Source: an uncultured Lysobacteraceae bacterium | GTDB lineage: Bacteria > Pseudomonadota > Gammaproteobacteria > Xanthomonadales > Xanthomonadaceae | Assembly (NCBI GenBank): GCA_946480825.1 | Contig: CAMLLG010000046.1 | Coordinates: 1-32,548 of the forward strand | DNA: 32,548 bases | Reading direction: 5' to 3' | Part shown: positions 19,301-25,259 of the stretch, one piece after another | Numbering within the stretch: the stretch's first letter is position 1 | Layout of the letters: every line of letters begins with the position of its first letter | Notes under the pieces: generated by a model | Told to the model about the DNA's origin: nothing | What the model saw: only the letters and a program-made list of their open reading frames with translations | The model's database searches: none | Position numbers and translations under genes: made by a program

Positions 19301-22300
19301 AGCGCGGCGACCTCGGCTTCGCTCGGCGCGGAGGAAAGTGCGGAGATCACGGCCACGGTGGCGTAGTCGCGGGTCATCTTGATCCGACCTGCGGCGTCGT
19401 AGGCGATCTCCGTGACGCCGCCCGCGGCATCGACGCTGAAGCGCAGACGGTTCGCGGCGTCGTAGCTGAAACGGGTGACGCGGCCGCTGGCGTCGGTGCG
19501 CCGCACGACGTTGTCGTTGGCGTCGAAGTCGTAGGTGGTGACGAGGTCGAGCGTGCCCGGCGCCACCGTTTCGGTGATGCGGCGGCCGAAGCGATCGTAG
19601 CCGTACGACACCGTCCGCGCGGCGGCGGTGCCGGCGCCCTCGGTCATGGTCAGCTGGCGGCCGTCGCGATCCCAGACGTAGGTCGTGCGCAGCGCCAGAC
19701 CGGTCGGATCGACCAGGCTTTCGGTCAGATTCCCGTTGCGATCGTACGTCATGCGGGTTTCGCGCCCGCTGGCGTCGACGACCGTCAGCGTGCGGCCCTG
19801 GCCGTCGTAGGTCGTGGTGGTCGTCAGCGCCAGACCGTTGGGGTCTTCGATCGTGCGCAGCACGCGGCCGGCGGCATCGTAGCGATATTCAACCCTGCGA
19901 TCGGAGCCATCCACCGTGGCGACCAGCAGGCCGCGCGTATCGTATTCGTTGCGATCGATGCGGCCGAGCGGATCGGTGACATCGAGAATCCGGCCGTCCT
20001 TGTCGTAATTCGTGGTCGTGGTGGCGACCGTCCCGTTCGGCAAGGTCTGCGAAACGGTGAACACCTGGCCGAAGCGGTTGTAGGTGGTGGTCACGCGCAC
20101 GTTTTCGGGCGTGATGGTGGTGACGCTGCGCGCGCTGTCGCTGTGCACGTAGCGCGTGATGCGGCCGAGCGCATCGGTGAGATCGACCGTGCGCCCGAAG
20201 GCGTCGTAGGCCATCCGCACGGTTTGGTTGCGGCCACTGACGTCGTTCGCGGACTGCGAGATCGTGCGGCCCAGGCGATCGTAGCCGATGCTCACGGTGT
20301 TGCCGCGCGCATCGGTCCGCGTGGTGACGCGGCCGAAGGCGTCGTGGATCGCGCCCATGCTGCGGCCGAGCGTGCCGCCGTTCTCGCTCTGGCCGGTCAA
20401 CAGACCGCGGATGTCGTACGTGTTGGTGATCGTGCGGCGGACGCTGCCGTTCGCTTCGAGATCCTGCTGCGTCCACAGCTCTCCGAACGCGGTATGGGCG
20501 TACAGGGTGCGATAGCCCTCGGCATCGATCCGCTCGCTCAGCAGACCGCGGGTGTCGTAGCGCGACTGCACGCGACTGTCGGCGCCGCCGATCGTCAGCG
20601 CCGCGATCGCCGACTGCGCGCTGGCACGGCTGCCCGGAATGCCGAGCGTGATCCGGCCGGTATAGGCGATGCTGTCGACGACATCGCCGAACGCGTTGTA
20701 GCGGGTCTCGACGACTTCGCCCTGGGCGTTCTGGAGATTGCCGCTGTCGTGCACGCCGCGGATCACGAAGGTCTCGCGCCCGGCGGCATCGTGGAAGTAC
20801 CAGGTCTTGTTGCCCGCCGCGTCGATGCTCTCGATCCGGCGTCCGACCAGATCGTAGCTGTGGCGCACGCCGTATTGCGCGTAGACCGCGTCGATCTGCG
20901 CCTCGGTCATGCCCGGCAGCAGATGGGTCGAGCCCTGCCCCGAGAGTTCGCCGATCAGATTGCCGAAGAGGTCGTAGCGCAGATTGCCCGCGCGGATCTC
21001 GCTGGTGGTCTGCGCCGCCTCGGTTTTGACCAGTCGCCCGGCTTCGTCGTAACTGTGGCGGGTGACGGTGCCTTCATGGTTGAGTTCGAGGAACAGCTGA
21101 CCCAGCGCGTTGTAGCTGCGCTGGGTCAGGCGGAACGGCTCCGGCGGCGCGTCGATCATGGCGGCGGTCGACAGCGCGAGGAAGCTTTCGTCGCCGATGA
21201 GGTCGGTGAGCCGCTTCGCGTAATTCTTGACTCCGCGCTGGTGGTTCGCGTCGTCGTAGACGAACGCGGTGAGGTAACCCTCCGCGTCGAGCATGCCGAT
21301 CTGCTGGCTGCGCGCGTTGTAGAACAGGCGGGTGGTCTGGTCGGCGGTATCCGCGACCGGACGCAACTGGTCCAGCGTGCCGTTCGTCCAGTAGGCGGCG
21401 TTCGTAATCCGCGCGTAGCGGATCGTCTTCACCGCGCGACCGCCGGCATCGTGGACGGTTTCGACCAGATAGCCGGCCGCGTCGAGGACCGCACGCAGGC
21501 GGCCCTCGGCGTCGTGGAACATGCGGGTCGTGCGCGGCACGACGGTGGCATCGCCCGGTTTGGCCAGCGTGGTCGAAATCAGGCGCGAGGCGCCGTCGTA
21601 GACGTAGGTGGTGACCAGACCCGCGGCATCGGTCTCCGTCGCCAGCCGTCCGGCACCGTCGTAACTGCGGCTGGCACTGCGGTCGTTGGCCGCGTCGATC
21701 CGCACCCAGACATCCTCATCGCCGGGTTTGGGCGAGGTCTGCGAGAACAGCAGACGGTTCTTGACGACGTGCTTGGCCATACCTTTGGTCATCGACAGCC
21801 AAGCGCTGGTATCGACGCGAGTGGCGTAGGCGATGGTCTGCGCCGGCCGGCCCGCACCGTCGTATCGGGTCTCGACGACGGCGCCGGTTTCGTCGACGGT
21901 GCCGGTCAGGCGCCCGGCCTCATCGTAGAAGAAGTAACGCATGCCGCCGCTGGCATCGCGGCTGCCCCGCAGTTGTCCGTTGCCGTCGTAGTAATGGTAG
22001 GTGTAGCGGTTGTCGACACCGCTCGGGCCGAATTCGGTGACGATGCCGAGCTGACCGGTGCGACTGTACTGGTCGAGACGGATCAGCCCGGTGTCGTGGG
22101 TGGTCCAGACCTGACGACCGGAATCGGCATAGGCGTAGGTCGTGAGCACGGTGCCGGCGTCGTTGGCCGCCAGCCATGCCGCATGCCCCGCAGGATCGAT
22201 GCGCGCATCCGGCATGGCGGCGGTGGATGCGTTGCGGCTCAGCACGCTCAGCAGGCGTCCCATGCCGTCGTAGACATAGTCCACCACCTCGCTGCCGGCC

Positions 22301-24108
22301 GGCGGCGCACCGGCGAGCGTGCGTCCCGGCCCGTGCACGGTGATCGTCTGCCGCAGCAGGCCCTGCGCGTCATGGACACGATTGACGATCGACGTTGCGG
22401 CATCCAGCAGACCGTTGCCGTTCGCATCGGCGGACACCGTGGCGTAGGTCACCGCCTGCGCCAGACGCCCCTTGGCATCGTAGTCGTAGACGGTCAGCGC
22501 GCTGTTGGCGCGACGCATGGCCGTGGCGTTCGTCGCCCATGCGCTCAACGACGCTTCGTCGAACGCGCCCGCATAGATCGCGCCGAGATACCGGCGTTCG
22601 CTGGCGACCTGACCGATGCCGTTGCCGCCCGTGGCATAGGTCAATTCGCGCACGGTGCCGGTGGCGTCGATCTCGAAGCGCAGGCGGTTGCGGTTGTCGT
22701 AGACGTAGGATCTCGACAGCTCGCCCGACGGCGGCGTGAAGGTCGGGCTCTTGCCCTGCTCCGGCACCGCGGGAACGGTGTAGCGGCTTTCGGTCGCGAC
22801 CTGATTGTCGGCGTTGTAGGTCCAGGTCACGGTGTTGCCGAGCAGGTCGCGCTGCAGCGTGCGATTGCCGTTGGCGTCGTATTCGAACGTGGTGTCCAAC
22901 TGCGCGGTCGCGCCCACGAAAGGCGCCTGCAGCATGCGGACGAGATTGCCCGCACCGTCGTACCGGTATTCGGTCTTGCGGCGCAGGCCGTCGATGGCCG
23001 GTTCGATGACCGCGGTCAATTGACGGTCCGCGTCGTACTCGTAGGTCCAGGTGCGGCCGTTGCCGTCGACGACATCGGTCGCGTTGGTGCGATAAACGAA
23101 GGTCGTGGTCTGCGGCAGCGCGTCGACACCGCCGCCGAGCGTGACCGATTTGATCCGATGACCGCCGACGCCGTCGGCTTCGTAGGTGTAAGCGACCGTC
23201 ACGCCATCGCCGGTGGTGATGCCGGCGACGCGCAGATCGGCCGCCGAGGCGGTGACGTAGGTGTAACTGGTGCGGAAAGATCGGCCATCGTTGTTGCCCG
23301 GAACCGCCGCGTCCCAGGTGTTGTCGCCGGCATCGTGCGGCGTGAGATCGGTCTGCACCCACGTCAGCCGGCCGGAGCCGTCGGCGAATTCGTAGCCGTA
23401 ACTCACCTGCGAACGCAGGACGCCGTTCTCGCGCGTGTGGATCGTCGCGAGCTGCCCGGCACCGTTGTAGCCGAACACGATCGCATCGGCGCCGCTGCCC
23501 GCACCGTCCACGGCGCGCACTTCGGACACCCGCCCCTGCGCGTCGTAGACGACGTCGTACTGCGCCGGTGCGCCGCTGTCCGAACGCAGATCGCGGATCC
23601 GCTGCAGCCGTCCCTTCAGCACCGCGTCGGCATGGTTCGCGAACTGTTCTTCGCGCCGGGAACTGCCTTCCACCAGCGTCCAGGTCGCGCTCGCGCCATC
23701 CCATGTCAACGTGTCGTGCGCGCCATCGCCGCCGGTGGCGACATAGCGGTTGGCGGTGCCGGACCACGCGAACGCGACGGTCTGGCCATCGCCGACGATC
23801 AGGTTCATCGTGCTGCCGGCCGCGTTCAACGTACCGCTGAGCACGAGATTGCGCTCGTAGCCGGTGACCCAGCCGTCCTGGCCCTGGCCGGCGACGCTGC
23901 CGCGGCTGTTGTAGGTCCGCAGCAGCGCGGCGCCGAAACCGCGCACCAGCAGGCTCTCGTCGAGATCCTGTAGCACGAGGTTGCCGGTCGAGAGGTTGAC
24001 GTATTGGCTCGACGCGCCCTGCCCGATCCGACCGCCGCCGGCATTGCCGAGCTGCGTCAGCGACGTGTTGAAGAGACCCAGCCCGCTACCGGTGTAGACA
24101 GCAACCAT
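7372..24108 (-). CDS. giant YD/RHS-repeat polymorphic toxin with cadherin-like block and LysM
   Basis: The protein has 5,578 residues. The frame reaches back to 24276, but the ATG at 24108 (MVAVYTGSGLGLFNTSL) is preferred: AAAGGAA lies about 9 bases upstream and the extension is low-complexity and non-family-like. Order of modules: N-terminal domain (1-70) without Sec signal or PAAR; YD/RHS repeats (about 70-3049); 12 CADG/He_PIG Ig-like modules (about 3050-4313); a second YD stretch (about 4366-4725); LysM (about 4737-4783); a hydrophobic segment (about 4822-4850) inside a Gly/Ala-rich region to about 5010; an acidic Pro/Glu linker (about 5060); an unrecognised region; and a toxin tip (about 5400-5578) with His5460, His5465 and His5547. 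RHS shells are known to enclose toxins, so this is inferred to deliver its tip into target cells. A normal RHS core with DPxGL is absent. The immunity gene follows directly. Confidence 0.88.
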   Translation of the reverse strand: MVAVYTGSGLGLFNTSLTQLGNAGGGRIGQGASSQYVNLSTGNLVLQDLDESLLVRGFGAALLRTYNSRGSVAGQGQDGWVTGYERNLVLSGTLNAAGSTMNLIVGDGQTVAFAWSGTANRYVATGGDGAHDTLTWDGASATWTLVEGSSRREEQFANHADAVLKGRLQRIRDLRSDSGAPAQYDVVYDAQGRVSEVRAVDGAGSGADAIVFGYNGAGQLATIHTRENGVLRSQVSYGYEFADGSGRLTWVQTDLTPHDAGDNTWDAAVPGNNDGRSFRTSYTYVTASAADLRVAGITTGDGVTVAYTYEADGVGGHRIKSVTLGGGVDALPQTTTFVYRTNATDVVDGNGRTWTYEYDADRQLTAVIEPAIDGLRRKTEYRYDGAGNLVRMLQAPFVGATAQLDTTFEYDANGNRTLQRDLLGNTVTWTYNADNQVATESRYTVPAVPEQGKSPTFTPPSGELSRSYVYDNRNRLRFEIDATGTVRELTYATGGNGIGQVASERRYLGAIYAGAFDEASLSAWATNATAMRRANSALTVYDYDAKGRLAQAVTYATVSADANGNGLLDAATSIVNRVHDAQGLLRQTITVHGPGRTLAGAPPAGSEVVDYVYDGMGRLLSVLSRNASTAAMPDARIDPAGHAAWLAANDAGTVLTTYAYADSGRQVWTTHDTGLIRLDQYSRTGQLGIVTEFGPSGVDNRYTYHYYDGNGQLRGSRDASGGMRYFFYDEAGRLTGTVDETGAVVETRYDGAGRPAQTIAYATRVDTSAWLSMTKGMAKHVVKNRLLFSQTSPKPGDEDVWVRIDAANDRSASRSYDGAGRLATETDAAGLVTTYVYDGASRLISTTLAKPGDATVVPRTTRMFHDAEGRLRAVLDAAGYLVETVHDAGGRAVKTIRYARITNAAYWTNGTLDQLRPVADTADQTTRLFYNARSQQIGMLDAEGYLTAFVYDDANHQRGVKNYAKRLTDLIGDESFLALSTAAMIDAPPEPFRLTQRSYNALGQLFLELNHEGTVTRHSYDEAGRLVKTEAAQTTSEIRAGNLRYDLFGNLIGELSGQGSTHLLPGMTEAQIDAVYAQYGVRHSYDLVGRRIESIDAAGNKTWYFHDAAGRETFVIRGVHDSGNLQNAQGEVVETRYNAFGDVVDSIAYTGRITLGIPGSRASAQSAIAALTIGGADSRVQSRYDTRGLLSERIDAEGYRTLYAHTAFGELWTQQDLEANGSVRRTITNTYDIRGLLTGQSENGGTLGRSMGAIHDAFGRVTTRTDARGNTVSIGYDRLGRTISQSANDVSGRNQTVRMAYDAFGRTVDLTDALGRITRYVHSDSARSVTTITPENVRVTTTYNRFGQVFTVSQTLPNGTVATTTTNYDKDGRILDVTDPLGRIDRNEYDTRGLLVATVDGSDRRVEYRYDAAGRVLRTIEDPNGLALTTTTTYDGQGRTLTVVDASGRETRMTYDRNGNLTESLVDPTGLALRTTYVWDRDGRQLTMTEGAGTAAARTVSYGYDRFGRRITETVAPGTLDLVTTYDFDANDNVVRRTDASGRVTRFSYDAANRLRFSVDAAGGVTEIAYDAAGRIKMTRDYATVAVISALSSAPSEAEVAALIVSQSLRDDAKDDARYTVHDRDGRVALTVDGAGGVVAVGYDSAGRAVTERRHAQKVPLSAALRESLRLGTATVADVGASADAKDMFVRQVYDAAGQAAFTVDAAGAIVRMHYDGAGRTVARVRYATALNPAAIGDATSVAQLAAAVTPSTADQIEYFVHDAAGRLRYTLTGAGTLAQTGYDAAGRVSMARQFAVAMTVTAALRGKLLAGTAVESDFSAFVAANADTARAEYRVHDSAGRVRFTVARADAGQGVVAEVRYDASGQVVSSRQYGAMIAFDPGDTESELTVALSAVESRISRFAYDSAGRQRFALDATGALTETRYDGAGRVTDTIAYGQRPPAGTTSFSGLVAWANAQPLDSLRHARTVYDAAGRLHIDTNALNQSEVHEYDGAGRKVARTDRNGKVWLYEHDAAGNVAAEYSPMVTIATVDANGVVSSAVRSIVTRYAYDANGNMLSRTENADAPIAAERRTTDYEYDSRGHQVRIVFADPGAVDPATGAIALTGSRPTIEVVYDALGQAVVQKDVRGHYSYRVYDALGRLVHEIDQEKQVTSYGHNVYGEQTSVRRHANDLGAIAGWADGQAISLAQMQAGGQPAASMDDRTLLTHYDLRGLKTKVELSSVAYRTANGLGASGTPTTSYGYNAYGDQVTESVLLEGVPGSGTEQWATTYRYHDALGRNTLTVDPLGYVTETEYNATGEATKTVEYARALTQTPDIAVRPGVPAPGDAAIGADRITRWTYDAVGRKASETAVRQYRRPDGSTGSRDVTTLFGYDGEGRTTSLSDDTGTTTTTYDALGRALSVQEPVRDVVVQGMDVVLGASANRDLTTGLLYEQRSPYTTMAYDAFGNAVEVRRYANGRNGTQTAVADDARDQVQRVRHDRQGRAVWMRDGEGAIVTRSFDAADNVTGVRYTLTGNGGRSAVVQVVNSYDRTGRQDSTLTTRDLLLGGSPQGSVVDTGETVTYNAFGEIATKTLHGLSGTLVYSYDAAGRMTGSNESGAPREFGYNLAGHQVYAKQRAYLSTTGGVDTVVDAITLTRVDKLGRTLQVIPPSHTADPATTSTLTQAVDRWGNVLRIVDTRGYRTDYEYNSLDQLVREIRPLVKVVSENGGVEWRRPENQRYYDALGRLVATRDANGNLRTTEYDATGRMVASRDAYGNATRFAYDALGNQRATQNPLGYLAFKEYDRMGRVVAIGDYLPGANGATRDKAYLQRYVLNENGDRLRVANLYDWGSRYDYDSRNQLIRSETQLGVVMEYAYDAAARKILERNALSIAANAPTWVDREGETVRLDESSWNYDVFGRLIDHNNLSGRDSDYEYNAESGQLRRETGVGGQSIAAPAADRRISYYANGRIRQVIEGTSSYAYEYDAAGNRTLEEVTTTDAYGLQVRTRTRTTYDSNNRVERVTQDDLSSGKRIFDLLTEYDANGNRRHVRALSGYGPNVDAIPVVNNAPVVIRAIDDRTVRKGMTSEFRLLFSDIFRDAEQNALTLAIAEGDGTALPVWLQVAHDPVTGEIVFVANPAANLADQDIVVRLTASEVGNPGNAVNATFTVRVRTNTAPILIESGDIALHVKTGQPWHMDLVAADYFRDADVGDVLTLGIDNALPSWVSIDAATPGVIRLSGTPQGSGSFALRLRAHDQLNASVVKQFNITHAPNAAPGVVATPAPVDAIIGRQFAWSRDLPEVFADPDGDRMRITAALVGGGALPEWLSFQYLYDQATPQIVFAGNVPTDEVDGRTYSIVLTATDVDGASSSTTLAVRVFANRAPAATAGTQTLTLRQNDAFTQTLSLSSLFDDPENDALNLTALWPQGSVLPHWLKMTVDHTAKTVTFSKIPGNTPIVGTFAFSVRATDIAGLAGTKTFSIVVGADNAPVRSGVALPDRALSINRTFTYTLPDGLFSDPDGDAFVLHADLIQQGYDPEPGIPNPYSVEYLPLPSWMSFDAATRTFTGLVPANQSSPIILRITARDSRGLRNIVDETFVGGANVNTDGDIRISFQTWTNTAPTYTAGALQPRSGIEAQPVDFALPANAFIEPDGDALTYSAQVQIGANWVDIATIGLAIDAATGRITGTLANLTQSNYTVRIQARDPQQAPASGTFALSVSRRPVAPASLSHQVMLNQPFSYTVPGFSDPEGGTLTYTARMANGAALPAWLDFSSAGVLGGTGTTLASYAIEITATDPSGLSSSTILQLAVANNPPVYTPGALANQAAQPSQPFNYTVPANAFTDPNGDPLTYSADWNSGPLPSWLSFNPTTRAFSGTPTSAGSWTIRVVASDGASTASATFTISTANLGPVLNTPLPVRIAPVNTAVSWPLPAGAITDPNGDALTYALEVLLPGYMTLRWVPGDNAWEPEWVDPVWVAATVSNVGLSIVANGASGGTISGTLKALQSRGNDIPQGTTPVQTTQTNHDYSLRIVARDPEGASVYGAFQTVANVAPVGPTIGTQTARQNVFYSFVPPAFTDVNNQTLTYSMTGLPAGLSFDAPARTIGGTPTGSGPSIVQYTANDGNGGTTTVSFTLNVQANNAPAAPAVSAQTGTLNVHLSFGLPAFTDADFDTLTYGIAGLPPGLSFDAVSRTISGTPTAAGSWNVTYTANDGRGGTASVVFDFTIGTSVPANRPPVVNVPLSDQTADSGTYFEYIIPADAFRDPDNNPLTYSAIRVGGSMPAWLTFNPATRTFSGTPTGAVTQNFTLRVTATDPGGLFVSDEFVLTKLGDSGGQLIDEAEGETYRFEMGAAQAPEGEKDGADGTGEVSTIEALATSVPVQVKDEWFVYDAENRLKLVGGQLIGAAGAQGTYIGLGVSAAESHELMYDAAGQAIGRLVKAGVNEIVYRTTYDLRGRKQYEFHAEYLNPVNFEFGGIAKMYRYDDLNQLSQTHSYYQNGTRVNAPLDGEGFPIGVAMSVAGWLSGAEVFHYDADGRMTVQVTRSRANGLQGIQWREPGTFDETAERSDINLLAADSWVQYSDAAGVSGYDVLGRVSIYRYAAANMQWAIHTFTSTYERWEGYQEKTVAGTSTNSNYKPTTNTLTYDAFGRLSRQLEHTEYQNNAIDDRVRAYAYTGEGRVQTRREGTIHDGVFTQTPDNTGARNNYQFVHAAGQQQAELREGGQIRNNHHVYNTPQIQTLNGRGNYAAGGGTVVALQGETLQSLAQRVYGNGSLWYVLADANGLSDPNGELVAGTQLNTPRVSVNANDAGTFKPYNPGEAIGSTTPGLPFITPPPKQNCNVLATILIVIIAVVVTVYTAGAAATYFAGGASAVGGAGTGAVGLSALGGGAIAGAAAGTTLGTAAAIGGAAVGGFVGSVASQVVGKALGVVDGFSLRSAVASGLTAGLTAGVGSTGLIGQIAGKAGDFAHIAKGALTSAVGGVTSHAANRVAGIDVGFSWRSIAANAVTGAITAGLTSKFDMEYSGWRAFRNDVLHGAISGVVGLHARRAFGFDDRVDYGAILADAFGNASANALVAHLSPVREQPVEPEPEPLPDYLMADGADGLAAEGGYGDFFDAYSLLDRILEGGIDGGMTQDGSASRAVGDVVAPNGSSAAGGGLEKTIQNIAFASHRGHTESFGAAYSNHIDAPDPNWTDAQTWDWVRQFHTVHATLPAHSDHVIEPNQRPAEVVPDVAASTNYRVLGLDEDPHAGADAWDAASYAARYTLYEVWNFASLGFVKRHDARLIDEANGRLSSGDFWTATTIDAISSVGSLYLGGRAGNYVLGRFGTGYAGNLLSGGTVGGITNLGQQWGGMATYALSDGRTGQSSFSWNALAWSAGGGAAFGGAMRYAQTASWLQMPLKFQSPVVLQRGTVLTSGGLPAIESIRSPIVRMSPGEALRAKYAGLSPAERTARMRSLAEANAHRRLSELENSITGAHFLEKHGAQTTLASQLQRVQTGRNPTTGVVELKKNGQPILPPAATRFLSHRDQLTAIKRAELILRRNPNNPTWAERPISFGRAIGEGHQKTTLSYGRQYSATVWFRNGQVNTAFPQWGM
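9760..9920 (-). other. LysM-encoding segment of the giant toxin
   Basis: The translation includes VALQGETLQSLAQRVYGN followed by LWYVLADANGL and LVAGTQLNTP. This is the LysM signature: a GETL opening, A-x-x-x-Y-G-x, a W-x-x-x-x-x-N-x-L core and a G-x-x-L-x-x-P end. LysM binds N-acetylglucosamine-containing glycans such as peptidoglycan. It lies between the second YD stretch and the hydrophobic region. Confidence 0.85.
11170..14961 (-). repeat. block of 12 cadherin-like (CADG / He_PIG) modules
   Basis: Translated, this stretch gives 12 tandem modules of roughly 80-130 residues. Each opens with an N-x-A/P-P motif (NNAPVV, NTAPIL, NRAPAA, NTAPTY, NNPPVY, NRPPVV) and continues with F-x-D-P-D/N-G-D and LPxWLxF, and most end in a GTPT-type turn and a VTATDxxG strand. 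This is the dystroglycan-type cadherin / putative-Ig pattern of bacterial surface adhesins and calcium-binding proteins. The block interrupts the YD repeats, which continue on both sides. Confidence 0.88.
14962..23900 (-). repeat. YD (RHS) repeat shell region of the giant toxin
   Basis: The encoded segment consists of many dozens of degenerate YD repeats with the pattern YDxxGR followed by a beta strand and xxYxYD (for example YDAAGRLHIDTN, YDALGRLVHEID, YDRNGNLTESLVDPTG). Such repeats form a beta-strand spiral that makes a hollow cocoon in RHS and Tc toxins, which is established for the family. Around 18180-19400 the repeats are organised in units of roughly 90 residues carrying an extra Ala/Leu-rich insertion between YD motifs. 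Confidence 0.9.
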
Positions 24109-24488
24109 CTGCGCGATTCCTTTGAATGCATAGGATTCACCGGACCCGACGATCCGGATTTGCGCATGCATTCCGCAGTGGACGCGAACAAGTTTAGGGT
24201 CGATCGCGAAATATTTTCCCGAATTGATCGATCGCGCATTTCCGCGAAAAAAACCGCGATTCCGTGATCCTGCCACGACGCTTTCTACGCTTCGCGTTCC
24301 TGATGGAGCCGACGATTTCCCTGTATGTCGGCATCGAAATCATATTTTCGACGCGATGATCCCGTTCGCCTTGTTTTACGCTGCAACATCGATTCGACAC
24401 GAAGAAGCGCCGTGCGATATGCACACGGGACATGCGGATGCCGCGCCCGAGCCGTGGCATCGGGCGGGGTGCCGAGCGGCTCGACCGC
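24109..24488 (-). promoter_or_regulatory. upstream region of the giant toxin gene (no gene seen)
   Basis: This 380-base gap between the nadK stop and the giant gene start is locally AT-richer (24190-24260) than its surroundings. It holds two copies of the palindrome CGATCGCG at 24201-24208 and 24229-24236, with starts 28 bases apart. It also holds an A-tract flanked by CCGCG direct repeats (24242-24258). I found no convincing -35/-10 pair. A candidate ribosome binding site AAAGGAA lies just before the start. Short frames here look like chance. Confidence 0.45.
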
Positions 24489-25259
24489 TCAGGCCACGAA
24501 CTGTTCGCTGAGGATGCGTTCTTCGAGATTGTGTTCGGGATCGAACAACAGCGTCACCGTGCGGTCGCGGCATTCGCGGATCGCGACTTCGACCACGTCG
24601 CGCACTTCGTGCGAATCGGCGGTGGCGCTGACCGGGCGCTTGTAGGGATCGAGCACGCGGAAGCGCACTTCGGTCTCGGCCTTGAGCAGCGCGCCGCGCC
24701 AGCGACGCGGGCGGAACGGCGCGATCGGCGTCAGCGCGATCACGCCGCTGCCGAGCGGGAGGATCGGACCGCCGGCGGAATAGTTGTAGGCCGTACTGCC
24801 CGCAGGTGTCGCCACCATCGCGCCGTCGCAGATGAGTTCGTCGAGGCGGACCTGGCTGTTGAGTTCGATCGCGATATGCGCGGCCTGCCGGGTCTGGCGC
24901 AGCAACGAGACTTCGTTGTACGCCAGCGAGGTGACGCTGGCGCCGGACTCGGTGAGCGCGCGCATCTCCAGCGGGCGCAGCGTCGCGGGTTCGGCGGCGG
25001 CCAGACGTTCGAGCAGGCCTTCGTTCTCGAACTGGTTCATCAGGAAACCGACGGTGCCCAGCTTCATGCCGTAGACCGGCCGGCCCAGGCCACCGTGGCG
25101 ATGCAGCGTCTGCAGCATGAAGCCGTCGCCGCCCAGCGCGCACAGCACTTCGGCCTCGTCCGGCGCGCACTGGCCGTGGCGCGCGGTCATCGCCGCCAGC
25201 GCGGCCTGCGCATCGGGCGTGGGGCTGGCGAGGAACGCGATCTTCTGGAAAGTCGGCAT
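24489..25259 (-). CDS. nadK: NAD kinase
   Basis: The 256-residue protein phosphorylates NAD to NADP using ATP in the cytosol. Diagnostic motifs are LGGDGFML (42-49, the GGDG motif with Asp45), YNEVSLLR (114-121, the NE motif), and [15 protein letters not shown] (145-159, nucleotide-binding loop; most homologues have TPTGSTAY). The ATG at 25259 is preferred to a TTG 12 bases upstream. The length agrees with the short xanthomonad form. It lies alone on its strand between the two toxin loci, with gaps of 380 and 498 bases to its neighbours, so it is probably a separate unit. No sign of damage is visible. Confidence 0.92.
   Translation of the reverse strand: MPTFQKIAFLASPTPDAQAALAAMTARHGQCAPDEAEVLCALGGDGFMLQTLHRHGGLGRPVYGMKLGTVGFLMNQFENEGLLERLAAAEPATLRPLEMRALTESGASVTSLAYNEVSLLRQTRQAAHIAIELNSQVRLDELICDGAMVATPAGSTAYNYSAGGPILPLGSGVIALTPIAPFRPRRWRGALLKAETEVRFRVLDPYKRPVSATADSHEVRDVVEVAIRECRDRTVTLLFDPEHNLEERILSEQFVA

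Noticed and set aside
15000..23900. Repetitive DNA that could suggest a CRISPR array or tandem DNA repeat
   Set aside because: The periodicity is at protein level (YD motifs) with diverged DNA and no identical repeats with regular spacers.
12739..23973. An 11-kb open frame on the plus strand opposite the giant toxin gene (3,744 codons)
   Set aside because: It is aligned codon-to-codon with the minus-strand gene, so it stays open simply because TTA, CTA and TCA codons are avoided in that high-GC gene. Its translation is low-complexity, with no recognisable domain.
24109..24190. Possible cyclic-di-GMP (GEMM) riboswitch in the leader of the giant gene
   Set aside because: Some GCAAA- and GG-rich pieces occur, but the paired stems and tetraloop/receptor pattern could not be recovered by eye.
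24109..24276. Upstream in-frame extension of the giant gene to an ATG at 24276
   Set aside because: The 56 extra residues are basic and unstructured. The ATG at 24108 has a ribosome binding site and begins the distinctive N-terminal motif.
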